Below the pieces are notes generated by a model. The model ran no database searches, was not told the DNA's origin, and was given only the letters and a program-made list of their open reading frames with translations. Below, piece by piece: positions 8,892-16,680 of a stretch of 37,481 bases of DNA (positions are counted from its first letter, which is position 1; each line of letters begins with the position of its first letter). The DNA comes from Fluviicola sp. (lineage in GTDB: Bacteria; Bacteroidota; Bacteroidia; Flavobacteriales_D; Crocinitomicaceae), in NCBI GenBank assembly GCA_021300395.1, contig JAJTEO010000001.1:1-37481 (forward strand), written 5' to 3'. Position numbers and translations under genes: made by a program.

Positions 8892-8916
8892 TATTTTTGT
8901 ATAGTACACTTTACAA
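8892..8916. promoter_or_regulatory. candidate -7 element and operator 2 upstream of yqhD
   Basis: TATTTTTG (8892-8899) matches the -7 consensus TAnnTTTG on the plus strand. Its last three bases are the first three of the palindrome TTGTATAGT-AC-ACTTTACAA (8897-8916), which has one mismatch between its arms. A protein bound here would cover the promoter core and the start site. A TTTG at 8863-8866 could be the -33 element, although the spacing of 25 bp is longer than usual. Confidence 0.6.
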
Positions 8917-8928
8917 TTTCATTTGACT

Positions 8929-10089
8929 ATGTTAAACTTCGATTTTAAAAATCCGACGAAAATAATTTTTGGGAAAGACACTATTGCAAAACTTGCAGAA
9001 GAAATACCATCAACTGAAAAAGTATTATTGCTTTACGGTGGTGGAAGTATTCTACAAAATGGAATCTATGACCAAGTAAAAGCAGCTTTAGAAAATTACG
9101 ATATCGTAGAATTTGGTGGAATACCAGCGAATCCAGAATATGAAGTTTTATTAGAAGCTTTAAAAATCATCAAAAGTGAAAAAATAACTTATTTACTAGC
9201 TGTTGGTGGAGGTTCTGTAATTGATGGAACGAAATTTTTATCTTCTGCTGCCTTGTATGAAGGAGATGAACCTTGGGATATTTTAGCAAAATACATACGA
9301 ACTGAGAAAGGAATGCCTTTTGGAACAGTTTTAACGATGCCAGCAACTGGTTCTGAAATGAATTCTGGTGCGGTTATCACAAAGGTTGCAACACATGAAA
9401 AATTGGGAATGGGTGGACCGGGATTGTTTCCTCAATTTTCAATTTTAGATCCTCAAGTTATTCAATCCATTCCAAAACGTCAATTAGCGAACGGAATTAC
9501 AGATGCTTTTACACATGTGATGGAGCAATATATGACGTATCCAACACAGGCAAAATTACAAGATCGTTTTGCTGAAAGCATTATGCAAACATTGGTTGAA
9601 GTTGCCCCAACAATCATTGAAAACCCAGCTTATTACGATGCAGCCGCAAATTACATGTGGTGTTGTACAATGGCATTGAACGGATTAATTCAAAAAGGTG
9701 TTCCAACAGATTGGGCAATCCATGGAATTGGACATGAATTAACAGCAATGTATGGAATTGATCATGCTCGCACATTGGCAATCATTGCACCATCTCATTA
9801 CCGTTATAATTTTGAATCAAAAAAAGAGAAATTAGCGCAATTTGGAGAGCGCGTTTGGGGAATAACGACGGGTTCAACGGAAGAAAAAGCAACAAAAGCT
9901 ATAGAACGTATGGAAAGCTTTTTTCATTCATTAGATATCAATACAAAACTCTCAGAATATACAACTGAATACGCAGGAACAGCAGAGAAAATTTCAGATC
10001 GTTTTATCCAAAGAGGTTGGTTAGGTTTAGGTGAACATAAAGCTGTGAAACCAGAAGATGTTGTGAAAATTGTAGAAATGAGCTATTAA
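8929..10089 (+). CDS. yqhD: iron-containing alcohol dehydrogenase, NADPH-dependent aldehyde reductase type
   Basis: The protein aligns end to end with E. coli YqhD (387 residues) when started at the ATG at 8929, giving 386 residues and the family opening FxxPTKIIFGK. The in-frame TTG at 8923 adds only two residues and is not supported. The Gly-rich cofactor loop AVGGGSVIDG is at 91-100. Metal ligands D192, H196, H265 and H279 match E. coli D194, H198, H267 and H281 with a constant offset of two. YqhD reduces short aldehydes with NADPH and protects against lipid-peroxidation aldehydes. The paired palindromes just upstream suggest it is repressed until an electrophile or oxidant appears; that link is inference. 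It is a single-gene unit. Confidence 0.92.
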   Translation: MLNFDFKNPTKIIFGKDTIAKLAEEIPSTEKVLLLYGGGSILQNGIYDQVKAALENYDIVEFGGIPANPEYEVLLEALKIIKSEKITYLLAVGGGSVIDGTKFLSSAALYEGDEPWDILAKYIRTEKGMPFGTVLTMPATGSEMNSGAVITKVATHEKLGMGGPGLFPQFSILDPQVIQSIPKRQLANGITDAFTHVMEQYMTYPTQAKLQDRFAESIMQTLVEVAPTIIENPAYYDAAANYMWCCTMALNGLIQKGVPTDWAIHGIGHELTAMYGIDHARTLAIIAPSHYRYNFESKKEKLAQFGERVWGITTGSTEEKATKAIERMESFFHSLDINTKLSEYTTEYAGTAEKISDRFIQRGWLGLGEHKAVKPEDVVKIVEMSY

Positions 10090-10117
10090 GAATTTTGAAT
10101 TATAGATTTTGAATTTT
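10090..10117 (-). repeat. second heptamer array, four units, opposite orientation
   Basis: Read on the minus strand, the segment is AAAATTC, AAAATCT, ATAATTC, AAAATTC, four units in perfect 7-bp register. These are the same unit types as at 1888-1929 but inverted. The array directly abuts the yqhD stop codon (10087-10089). The 80 bases that follow up to ricT are AT-rich and show no clear promoter match. Confidence 0.7.
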
Positions 10118-10200
10118 GGATTGGGTTTTGGGCGATACCACTAATACAAACAAAGAATTCAAATATATTTTTTATTTTTACGTAAAATTAAATCAAGAAT

Positions 10201-11613
10201 ATGAGTTGTGCCAGTTGTAGTAGTGGAGGAGGAACTCCCCGCGGATGTAAAAACAATGGTACTTGTAGTTCTGGTGGTTGTAATAAATTAGAAGTGTATG
10301 ATTGGTTGGCTAACATGACGTTACCAAGCTCTCAAGCACCATATGATATAGTAGAAGTAAGATTCAAAAACAGTAGAAAAAGTTTCTATAAGAACACTAA
10401 AAACTTGACATTACAAGTTGGAGATGTTGTTGTTGTAGAAGAAAGTCCAGGATATGATGTTGGAGTTATTTCAGTTGTTGGAGAATTAGCCAGAATACAA
10501 GTAAGAAAAAAAGATTCCAATTTTAAACCATTGGAAGCTAAGAAAATACATCGTATTGCTTCGCAAGAAGACATCGATAAATGGGTAAAAGCGAGATCTT
10601 TAGAGAAATCGTTGATGTACCGTTCAAGAACATTAGCTATCGATTTAGGATTGGAAATGAAAATTTCTGATGTTGAATACCAAGGAGATTTATCAAAAGC
10701 AACGTTTTATTACACAGCTGATGGTCGTGTAGATTTTCGTCAGTTGATTAAAAACATGGCTGAAGAATTCAAAGTTCGTATCGAAATGCGTCAAATTGGT
10801 TCTCGTCAAGAAGCTTCTCGTTTGGGTGGAATTGGTTCATGTGGAAGAGAATTGTGTTGTTCTACTTGGTTAACAGATTTCAGATCTGTTTCAACTTCTG
10901 CTGCTCGTTACCAACAATTATCATTGAATCCTCAGAAATTAGCTGGTCAATGTGGTAAATTGAAATGTTGTTTGAACTACGAGTTGGATATGTACATCGA
11001 AACATTGAAGTCATTTCCAAAGGTTGACACTAAATTGAGAACTGAAAAAGGGAATGCTTTCCATATCAAAACAGATGTTTTTAAGCGTCAGTTATGGTAT
11101 GCATACGAAGGTGATATGGCTTCAGGATTAATTGCTCTAGCTCCAGAAAGAGTAAGAGAAATTATTGAAATGAATATTGCAGGTAAAAAACCAGTTGAAT
11201 TATTGGAATATACTGCTCCTGTTGCAATTAAAGAGCCTGATTATTCGAATGTTGTTGGTCAAGATAGTTTAAATCGTTTTGAACACACTTTCAATAAATC
11301 TAAAAATAAGAAGAAGAAGAAAAAGAAACCAGCTGCAACAAATCTTATTGAAGGAACGGCAGTTGCAACTGAAAATTCTTCAAGACCTGAAGTTCAAAAA
11401 CAACCTATTGCAAATAGACCTGTTGTGAATAAACCGAGGGTGAATCCAAATCAAAATCCGAATCAAAACAAACCGGCACAACCACAGCCTCAAGCTCAGG
11501 CAGCTCCTCAGTTGAATGAAAATGGTGAGCCAATTGTTAGAAAGAAGAAGAAGAAAAATTACAAGAAAAAACCAAATCCAAATAATCCTTTGAACAATGA
11601 AAACAAAGCGTAG
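10201..11613 (+). CDS. ricT: PSP1 domain protein, RicT/YaaT family
   Basis: After a Cys-rich start (five cysteines in the first 27 residues), a PSP1 domain spans about residues 45-270. It has the two conserved Cys clusters of RicT: GSCGRELCCSTW near 217-228 and QCGKLKCC near 250-257. In B. subtilis, RicT (YaaT) forms the Y-complex with RicA and RicF, binds Fe-S clusters and affects RNase Y-dependent mRNA maturation. Whether Bacteroidota proteins do the same is not established. The last 110 residues are Lys/Pro/Asn/Gln-rich low complexity, a lineage-specific tail with possible RNA contact. The 3' end overlaps gldH by 17 bp, so the two are likely co-translated. Confidence 0.85.
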   Translation: MSCASCSSGGGTPRGCKNNGTCSSGGCNKLEVYDWLANMTLPSSQAPYDIVEVRFKNSRKSFYKNTKNLTLQVGDVVVVEESPGYDVGVISVVGELARIQVRKKDSNFKPLEAKKIHRIASQEDIDKWVKARSLEKSLMYRSRTLAIDLGLEMKISDVEYQGDLSKATFYYTADGRVDFRQLIKNMAEEFKVRIEMRQIGSRQEASRLGGIGSCGRELCCSTWLTDFRSVSTSAARYQQLSLNPQKLAGQCGKLKCCLNYELDMYIETLKSFPKVDTKLRTEKGNAFHIKTDVFKRQLWYAYEGDMASGLIALAPERVREIIEMNIAGKKPVELLEYTAPVAIKEPDYSNVVGQDSLNRFEHTFNKSKNKKKKKKKPAATNLIEGTAVATENSSRPEVQKQPIANRPVVNKPRVNPNQNPNQNKPAQPQPQAQAAPQLNENGEPIVRKKKKKNYKKKPNPNNPLNNENKA

Positions 11614-12067
11614 GATTTTTATAGTATTTATCATTTTAGGGGCGTTCTTCACAAGCTGTGGAGAACAACCTTATTATGAAAAAGTATATTCTTTTGATAA
11701 CAATGTTTGGAGTCAAAAAGTGAAGCCTCGATTTGAAGTGGACATTAAAGACATTTCTAAGCCATATAATTTTATTGTGACTATTCGTACTACAACGGAT
11801 TACAAATACAGTAATTTGTGGATGTATATGAATACCATTACACCATCAAAGGAAAAAGGTCGCGAGCCTTTCCAAATGTTGATTACCAATCCAGATGGAA
11901 CTTGGACAGGAATCAAAACGGGAACAGTTGTAGAAAATTCATTGTATTTCAAAAAGCGTAAATTACCTAAAAAAGGAAAGTACGTCTTTATCTTAGAACA
12001 AGGTATTACTGAATCAGTAATCGATGAAATTTTAGACATCGATTTAAGAGTTGAGGAAGCGAAATAA
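11597..12067 (+). CDS. gldH: gliding motility lipoprotein GldH
   Basis: The N-terminus is a lipoprotein signal: positive MKTKRR, hydrophobic stretch and lipobox ending at C21 (FFTSC-GEQ). The 156-residue length and the order of segments (VYSFDNNVW, FEVDIKD, DYKYSNLWMY, FILEQG) match GldH. In Flavobacterium johnsoniae, GldH is needed for gliding and contributes to stability or function of the motility machinery associated with the type IX secretion system. It begins inside the last codons of ricT, an arrangement I recall from other Flavobacteriales. The window also holds a T9SS type B cargo-like protein (30072-32750), consistent with a working system. Confidence 0.88.
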   Translation: MKTKRRIFIVFIILGAFFTSCGEQPYYEKVYSFDNNVWSQKVKPRFEVDIKDISKPYNFIVTIRTTTDYKYSNLWMYMNTITPSKEKGREPFQMLITNPDGTWTGIKTGTVVENSLYFKKRKLPKKGKYVFILEQGITESVIDEILDIDLRVEEAK

Positions 12068-12206
12068 GTTATTTCGTTAACTAGTTTTTTAAAATTATAA
12101 CAAATAAAATTTATTTATACCACCTATTAATTTAAAACACACACTTGTTATTTAATAAACTGAACTTTTATTTCATAAACATTTTTTAATTTTACATTGT
12201 AAATAG

Positions 12207-12274
12207 ACTATTTTATACTTATGTATATATCCTTTTGGATGTAAATCTTTACAATTTGTAACCAATAAAATAGT
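12207..12274 (+). repeat. 10-bp inverted repeat in the 5' region of the lipoprotein/barrel gene
   Basis: ACTATTTTAT (12207-12216) and ATAAAATAGT (12265-12274) are perfect inverted arms separated by 48 bases; the right arm ends four bases before the ATG at 12279. If transcribed, pairing would fold back onto the translation start. The arms are almost all A/T, so chance is quite possible. The rest of the 211-bp intergenic region is AT-rich without a convincing promoter match. Confidence 0.25.
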
Positions 12275-12278
12275 AAAT

Positions 12279-13304
12279 ATGAAAAAAAGTAAATTTTTAG
12301 TGTTTGGATTAGTGTTTGTGATGTTTTCATGTGGCTCATCAAAGTTAGTCTATAAAAAAACGAATGCAAAAGAATATAATCTTGAAACGGCAAAAACGGG
12401 TGTAGTAATGCGTCCACTTATGGCAGATTTAGATGTTAATATTGAAAGAAAAAGTGTAACTTATTCAGCTCCAATTAATTTAGAAATGACAGATCTTAAA
12501 AATAATGCGATGCAGTTATTTTTAGAAACTTACAAATGTGATTATGTTGTAGATCCAATTTTCACAACTACTACTACTGAGGAGAATAAAAGACTAAGTC
12601 AAATCGAAATTAAATTAACTGGTTTAACTGCGACTTATAAAAAAATATATCAAGTTGATAGTTTACCAAAATCAATCAGTCAATATGCTAATTTAAATAA
12701 AAATTTAGCTAGATTAGATTACTACAATTCTTATGATGAGGTAAAAAGTAAAATTGGTTTAGAGTTTTGTACAGGAAACAACAAAGCATTTCAAATTGAT
12801 TACCCATTATCATTTAATCCAACTTTCAGATTATATGTTGGTGTAGATATCCCAAAAAACAATGCTTCTGGATTTAAAGCTGATGAGTTTACAAATTATG
12901 ATACAACGAATGCTCAAACATATTCTGGAAAATTACTTCAAACTAATTTCTCTGTAGGTATTTTTAAAGAATTAGTTGCATCTCAAAACATCGCTTTGAG
13001 ATTACAAGCAGGAGTTAATTATTCTATGTTTACTCCAGAAAATGATTATGTTGTAAATCCTTATTATTCTGTAAATGGTTTATCATCTTTAGGTTTAAGA
13101 TTTGGAGCAGGTATAGATTACAAACTTTATAGAAACATACATATTGTTGGTAAATTCCATACAAATCTTGGTTTATTGAATAAAGCGCATACAATTGAAA
13201 CTGAAGTTGATCCATTAGGTTTAGCAAAATTATCTTATAAAAAAGTTAATTTTACAGATCTTCAAACTTCATATTTAAGTTTAGGGATTAGATTTTTATT
13301 TTAA
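12279..13304 (+). CDS. lipoprotein with outer-membrane beta-barrel-like C-terminal half
   Basis: I do not recognise the family. Residues 1-18 are a lipoprotein signal with lipobox VMFSC (C18). The first 120 residues form a mixed domain with a conserved-looking VDPIFTTTT segment. From about 155 to 341 the sequence alternates polar and hydrophobic residues with aromatic ends, typical of short beta-barrels, and the chain ends in Phe (GIRFLF), the usual C-terminal signal for barrel assembly. An outer-membrane location is therefore likely. The gene has its own 211-bp upstream region and a strong terminator 16 bases after the stop, so it is probably monocistronic. Confidence 0.7.
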   Translation: MKKSKFLVFGLVFVMFSCGSSKLVYKKTNAKEYNLETAKTGVVMRPLMADLDVNIERKSVTYSAPINLEMTDLKNNAMQLFLETYKCDYVVDPIFTTTTTEENKRLSQIEIKLTGLTATYKKIYQVDSLPKSISQYANLNKNLARLDYYNSYDEVKSKIGLEFCTGNNKAFQIDYPLSFNPTFRLYVGVDIPKNNASGFKADEFTNYDTTNAQTYSGKLLQTNFSVGIFKELVASQNIALRLQAGVNYSMFTPENDYVVNPYYSVNGLSSLGLRFGAGIDYKLYRNIHIVGKFHTNLGLLNKAHTIETEVDPLGLAKLSYKKVNFTDLQTSYLSLGIRFLF

Positions 13305-13319
13305 TATTTTATAATAATT

Positions 13320-13355
13320 AAAAGCGATAGTTGATTTTTTAACTATCGCTTTTTT
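13320..13355. terminator. bidirectional intrinsic terminator
   Basis: The arms AAAGCGATAGTT (13321-13332) and AACTATCGCTTT (13341-13352) pair perfectly around an 8-base loop, with T-runs on both strands. It separates the plus-strand lipoprotein gene from the convergent minus-strand dxr. Confidence 0.93.
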
Positions 13356-13366
13356 ATTGAATATTA

Positions 13367-14521
13367 TTAAATCATAGATAAAGCAAACGCTCTAGCTTCT
13401 CGATCACTTTCTACAAAATCTTCATACGTTGGATTTTTGATATTTTGACACGTCAACAATGTTTTTTCATTGATTCGTGCAATGTCTAAGAATCCTATTT
13501 TTTCTTTTAAGAAAGCTTCTACTACAATTTCATTAGAAGCATTTAGCAAACAAGCGGCTGTTCCTTCCATTTCCATTGCTGTATATGCAAGGTCCAAGTT
13601 TCTAAAAGTATTTCTATCAGCTTGTTCAAATGTTAATTGAGGATAATCCATAAAATTGAAACGAGGAAAATCAGATTTCAAACGATTTGGATATGCCAAA
13701 GCAAATTGAATCGGTAATTTCATATCTGGTAATCCCATTTGCGCTTTCATACTTCCATCTTCGAATTGAACCAATGAGTGGACGATTGATTGCGGATGAA
13801 CGATAACATCAATTTGTTCCGGTTTCAAATTAAACAACCATTTCGCTTCAATTACTTCTAATCCTTTGTTCATTAAAGAAGCAGAATCAATGGTGATTTT
13901 AGCTCCCATATCCCAATTTGGATGTTTCAATGCTTGAGCAGGTTTTACATCTCTTACTTGTTCAGTAGACCAGCCTCTAAATGGACCTCCAGAGGCTGTC
14001 AGATAGATTTTTTCAATTTTATTATGGAATTCACCAACGATACATTGAAAGATCGCTGAATGCTCTGAATCGACCGGATAAATGTTTACTGCATTTTCTT
14101 TTGCCAATTTTGTGACTAATTCACCTGCTACTACTAATGTTTCTTTATTTGCAAGAGCAATTGTCTTCTTTGCATTGATAGCGCTAATAGTTGGTTTCAA
14201 TCCAGCATAACCAACCAAAGCAGTTAATACGGTATGCACTTCATTTGATTCAACAACTTGACAAAGTGCTTCATCTCCAGCGTAAACAATAATATCATGA
14301 TCCCAAAGAGCTTGCTTTACTTTTTCGTATTGACTTTCATCACCAATAACAACTGATTGAGGTTTAAATTCAATCGCTTGTTGAATTAGTAAATCCGCAT
14401 TTCGATGTGCAGTTAAAACCTGTAAATCAAATTTATCTTGATGTGCTTTAATAACATCTAATGCTTGCGTACCAATCGAACCAGTCGATCCTAAAATTGC
14501 TATACCTTTTTTGGAATCCAT
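13367..14521 (-). CDS. dxr: 1-deoxy-D-xylulose 5-phosphate reductoisomerase
   Basis: This enzyme makes 2-C-methyl-D-erythritol 4-phosphate from DXP with NADPH, the committed step of the MEP isoprenoid pathway. The NADPH-binding GSTGSIG is at residues 11-17. The metal and substrate ligands D151-S152-E153 (in PVDSEHSAIFQ) and E222 and E225 (in NKGLEVIEAKWLF) correspond to E. coli D150-E152 and E231/E234. The substrate loop TASGGPFRG is present near 175-183. At 384 residues it is slightly shorter than the E. coli enzyme. It lies 70 bp downstream of the exonuclease gene on the same strand and is probably co-transcribed with it. Confidence 0.96.
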   Translation of the reverse strand: MDSKKGIAILGSTGSIGTQALDVIKAHQDKFDLQVLTAHRNADLLIQQAIEFKPQSVVIGDESQYEKVKQALWDHDIIVYAGDEALCQVVESNEVHTVLTALVGYAGLKPTISAINAKKTIALANKETLVVAGELVTKLAKENAVNIYPVDSEHSAIFQCIVGEFHNKIEKIYLTASGGPFRGWSTEQVRDVKPAQALKHPNWDMGAKITIDSASLMNKGLEVIEAKWLFNLKPEQIDVIVHPQSIVHSLVQFEDGSMKAQMGLPDMKLPIQFALAYPNRLKSDFPRFNFMDYPQLTFEQADRNTFRNLDLAYTAMEMEGTAACLLNASNEIVVEAFLKEKIGFLDIARINEKTLLTCQNIKNPTYEDFVESDREARAFALSMI

Positions 14522-14591
14522 AAGTACAAAAGTAATTAATTTAGTTTCAATATATGTCTATTTAAAACCATTTAAGGCATATAAGATTGAA

Positions 14592-15317
14592 TTAACTTTT
14601 CGAAAAATAAATCTCACCCTCATCAACTAATTCATCACCTTTCATGCGAAGGAAAAGTTGGATTAAAGCAACGACATCTTTTTCACAATATACTTTGATG
14701 CGTTCCAAATCATTGTCTTCGTAATAAACTCTTGCAACATCAGCTCCTGAAATATCATCTTTTGGAGTTGGAATTTTGAATATATGACATAGTAATGCCA
14801 AAGATGTAAACGATTTATAATCACCGAATTTCCATAATTCCATCGTGTCTAAATGAGAAATTTCCCATGGTTTTTTTCCAGCGATATCTAAAATTGCTGG
14901 TAATTTCATTCCATTGATCAATAATCTTCTGCAGATGTATGGGAAATCAAATTCCTTGGCATTGTGTCCACATAAAATATGATAAGGAGTATTGTAACGG
15001 TCGTTCAATAAATCAACAAATTGCTTTAATAGAATTTCTTCATCATCGTGGTAAAATGATTTCATTCGAATTTGTCTACCTGTCCTTGTTTCATGAACAA
15101 ATCCAACAGAGATACAAATGATTTTTCCGAATTCGGCATAGATGCTTGATCGCTCATTATACAATTCTTCAAATGATTTTGCATCGTTTTGCATGAAGCG
15201 TGTTTTTGATTCAAACAAATGTTGCGCTTCTTCTTCTAATTCGTTGAATCGATAAACTTGTGGTGCGGTTTCGATATCCAAAAATAAAACCTTGTCTAAA
15301 GGAACTTTTTCTAACAT
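14592..15317 (-). CDS. predicted 3'-5' exonuclease, PolB-like DEDDy family
   Basis: The 241-residue protein is a stand-alone exonuclease domain of the DEDD superfamily. Exo I is the D-I-E in FLDIETAP (about residues 14-16), Exo II is in the segment CGHNAKEFDFPYICRR, and Exo III is YCEKDV near residue 212, giving the DEDDy form with Tyr. This fits the PolB-related exo2 family (PF10108-like). It should degrade single strands of DNA or RNA from the 3' end with two metal ions; the physiological substrate is unknown. There is no polymerase domain. It is transcribed ahead of dxr and diverges from the disrupted ATPase gene. Confidence 0.85.
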   Translation of the reverse strand: MLEKVPLDKVLFLDIETAPQVYRFNELEEEAQHLFESKTRFMQNDAKSFEELYNERSSIYAEFGKIICISVGFVHETRTGRQIRMKSFYHDDEEILLKQFVDLLNDRYNTPYHILCGHNAKEFDFPYICRRLLINGMKLPAILDIAGKKPWEISHLDTMELWKFGDYKSFTSLALLCHIFKIPTPKDDISGADVARVYYEDNDLERIKVYCEKDVVALIQLFLRMKGDELVDEGEIYFSKS

Positions 15318-15463
15318 ATTTTTAATTTGATTACTTGAAGTTACGCAAAAAGTTGAATTAAAAATTGTTTTTGAAAAAATATTTGAAATGAACTTTCAAA
15401 ACTGAGTTTTCAACAAAAATCGCATTTTTTAAACTATTAAAGCGGATAGTAATACAATTCTGC

Positions 15464-15471
15464 TACATTTG
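15464..15471 (+). promoter_or_regulatory. candidate -7 element for the disrupted ATPase gene
   Basis: TACATTTG matches TAnnTTTG and lies 18 bases before the ATG at 15490. This argues that the upstream in-frame TTG at 15469, which lies inside the element, is not the start. No TTG is found 19 bp upstream. Confidence 0.45.
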
Positions 15472-15489
15472 TTTCAAACGAAAACGGAT

Positions 15490-16620
15490 ATGATACCAAG
15501 AATTCAATATACTTCAATCAAAGAAAAGATATTTAACAATCGTTTATTAATGCTTTCAGGACCAAGAGCTGTTGGCAAAAAAGAGATGGTTCAACAGATT
15601 TTAACGGAAGAAAATCAAGCTTTTTTAGAACTAAATGCAGCAAAGAAAAGTGTTAAGAAAATGTTTGATGAGGTGAATGAATTGGTCTTAAAAAACGTTT
15701 TTGGTGATCATCGTTTTGTGATTTTACAAGAGGCTCAATACGTCGATAAATTGCAATTAATTATTGAAGAAATTCTATCAGGAAATTTTGACGTTACGTT
15801 AATCATGACGTGTTAATACGAACCTGTAATGGATGAAATCTTAAAAGAAGTTTTACAATTACAAGAGTTGGAAGTTTACATAATGCCTCCATCTTTTTAT
15901 GAATTAGCACAACACAATGGTTTACCAGTTGAAGAAAGTTTGCTGGAAAAACGATTAATTTATGGGAATTATCCATCAGTAGTTTCTGATTTAGAATTTG
16001 CTGAACCTAAATTAAGAGAATTGGTTGAACAGGTTGTTTTTACCAATTTAGGTGTAACGGATCGAATTAACAAAGGTGATAAATTGATGCGAATGCTTCA
16101 AATTTTAGCTTTCGAAGTAGGGGATGCGATTTCATATAATGATATAGGTGAACGTTGTGGTTTAGACAATGAAACAGTTGAGCGTTATATTGATTTATTA
16201 GAAAAATCTTTTGTTTTAATCAAATTGCCTTCTTTCTTCAATAATCATCGTTACGAATTAAAGAAAAGTCACGCTATTTATTTTGTTGACAACGGAATTC
16301 GTAATGTTTTGATTAACAATTTTAACCCGATGCTTCTAAGAAATGATTGGGATCAAATTTGGAAAAATTGGATTATTTCTGAAAAAATTAAATGGAATCG
16401 TTTGAATAACAAACAAGTTGAAACTTATTTTTGGAAAACACATACCAAACAAATAATGGATTATATTGAAGTCATTGATGGAAAAGTATCTGCTTATAAA
16501 ACATCTTGGGAGAAACGTAAAAAATTAAAAATTCCAGCAAGTTTTACTGCTGCATATCCATTTGCAACAACACATGGATTAAACCGTTCGACATATTGGG
16601 GATTCCTAACAAAGAAATAA
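15490..16620 (+). pseudogene. AAA_14/DUF4143-type ATPase gene interrupted by an in-frame TAA
   Basis: The reading frame runs 108 codons, meets TAA at 15814-15816, then continues in the same frame (YEPVMDEILKEV) to 16620. The whole is about 376 codons, the usual size for the AAA_14-DUF4143 family. A single base change in one codon, for example TCA to TAA, would explain it; no frameshift is needed. The Walker A motif is GPRAVGKK at residues 24-31, with Lys in place of the Ser/Thr that contacts Mg-ATP. The Walker B region VILQEAQY has Gln80 where the family has Asp. ATP hydrolysis is therefore doubtful even if the stop were absent. The winged-helix region (about 195-240) and the DUF4143 end with an IEVIDGK...AYK nuclease-like segment are preserved. 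Alternatives are two separate proteins (restart at the ATG at 15829) or a sequencing error. Confidence 0.75.
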
Positions 16621-16633
16621 AGTTATTATCAAA

Positions 16634-16664
16634 AAAAATGCTGTCCTTTTGAGACAGCATTTTT
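16634..16664. terminator. bidirectional intrinsic terminator
   Basis: The arms AAAAATGCTGTC (16634-16645) and GACAGCATTTTT (16653-16664) pair perfectly around a 7-base loop, with A/T runs on both sides. It ends both the disrupted ATPase gene (plus) and the convergent infB operon (minus). Confidence 0.93.
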
Positions 16665-16680
16665 AATATTTAAGAGAATA

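Noticed and set aside
8923-8928. TTG at 8923 as the start of yqhD
   Set aside because: The ATG at 8929 gives the family N-terminus and a constant two-residue offset to E. coli YqhD; the TTG adds only two residues.
15469-15489. TTG at 15469 as the start of the disrupted ATPase gene
   Set aside because: It lies within a TACATTTG promoter element, and the ATG at 15490 gives the usual family beginning.
15469-16620. Frameshift as the cause of the split ATPase gene
   Set aside because: Both parts are in the same frame; only the TAA at 15814-15816 interrupts it.
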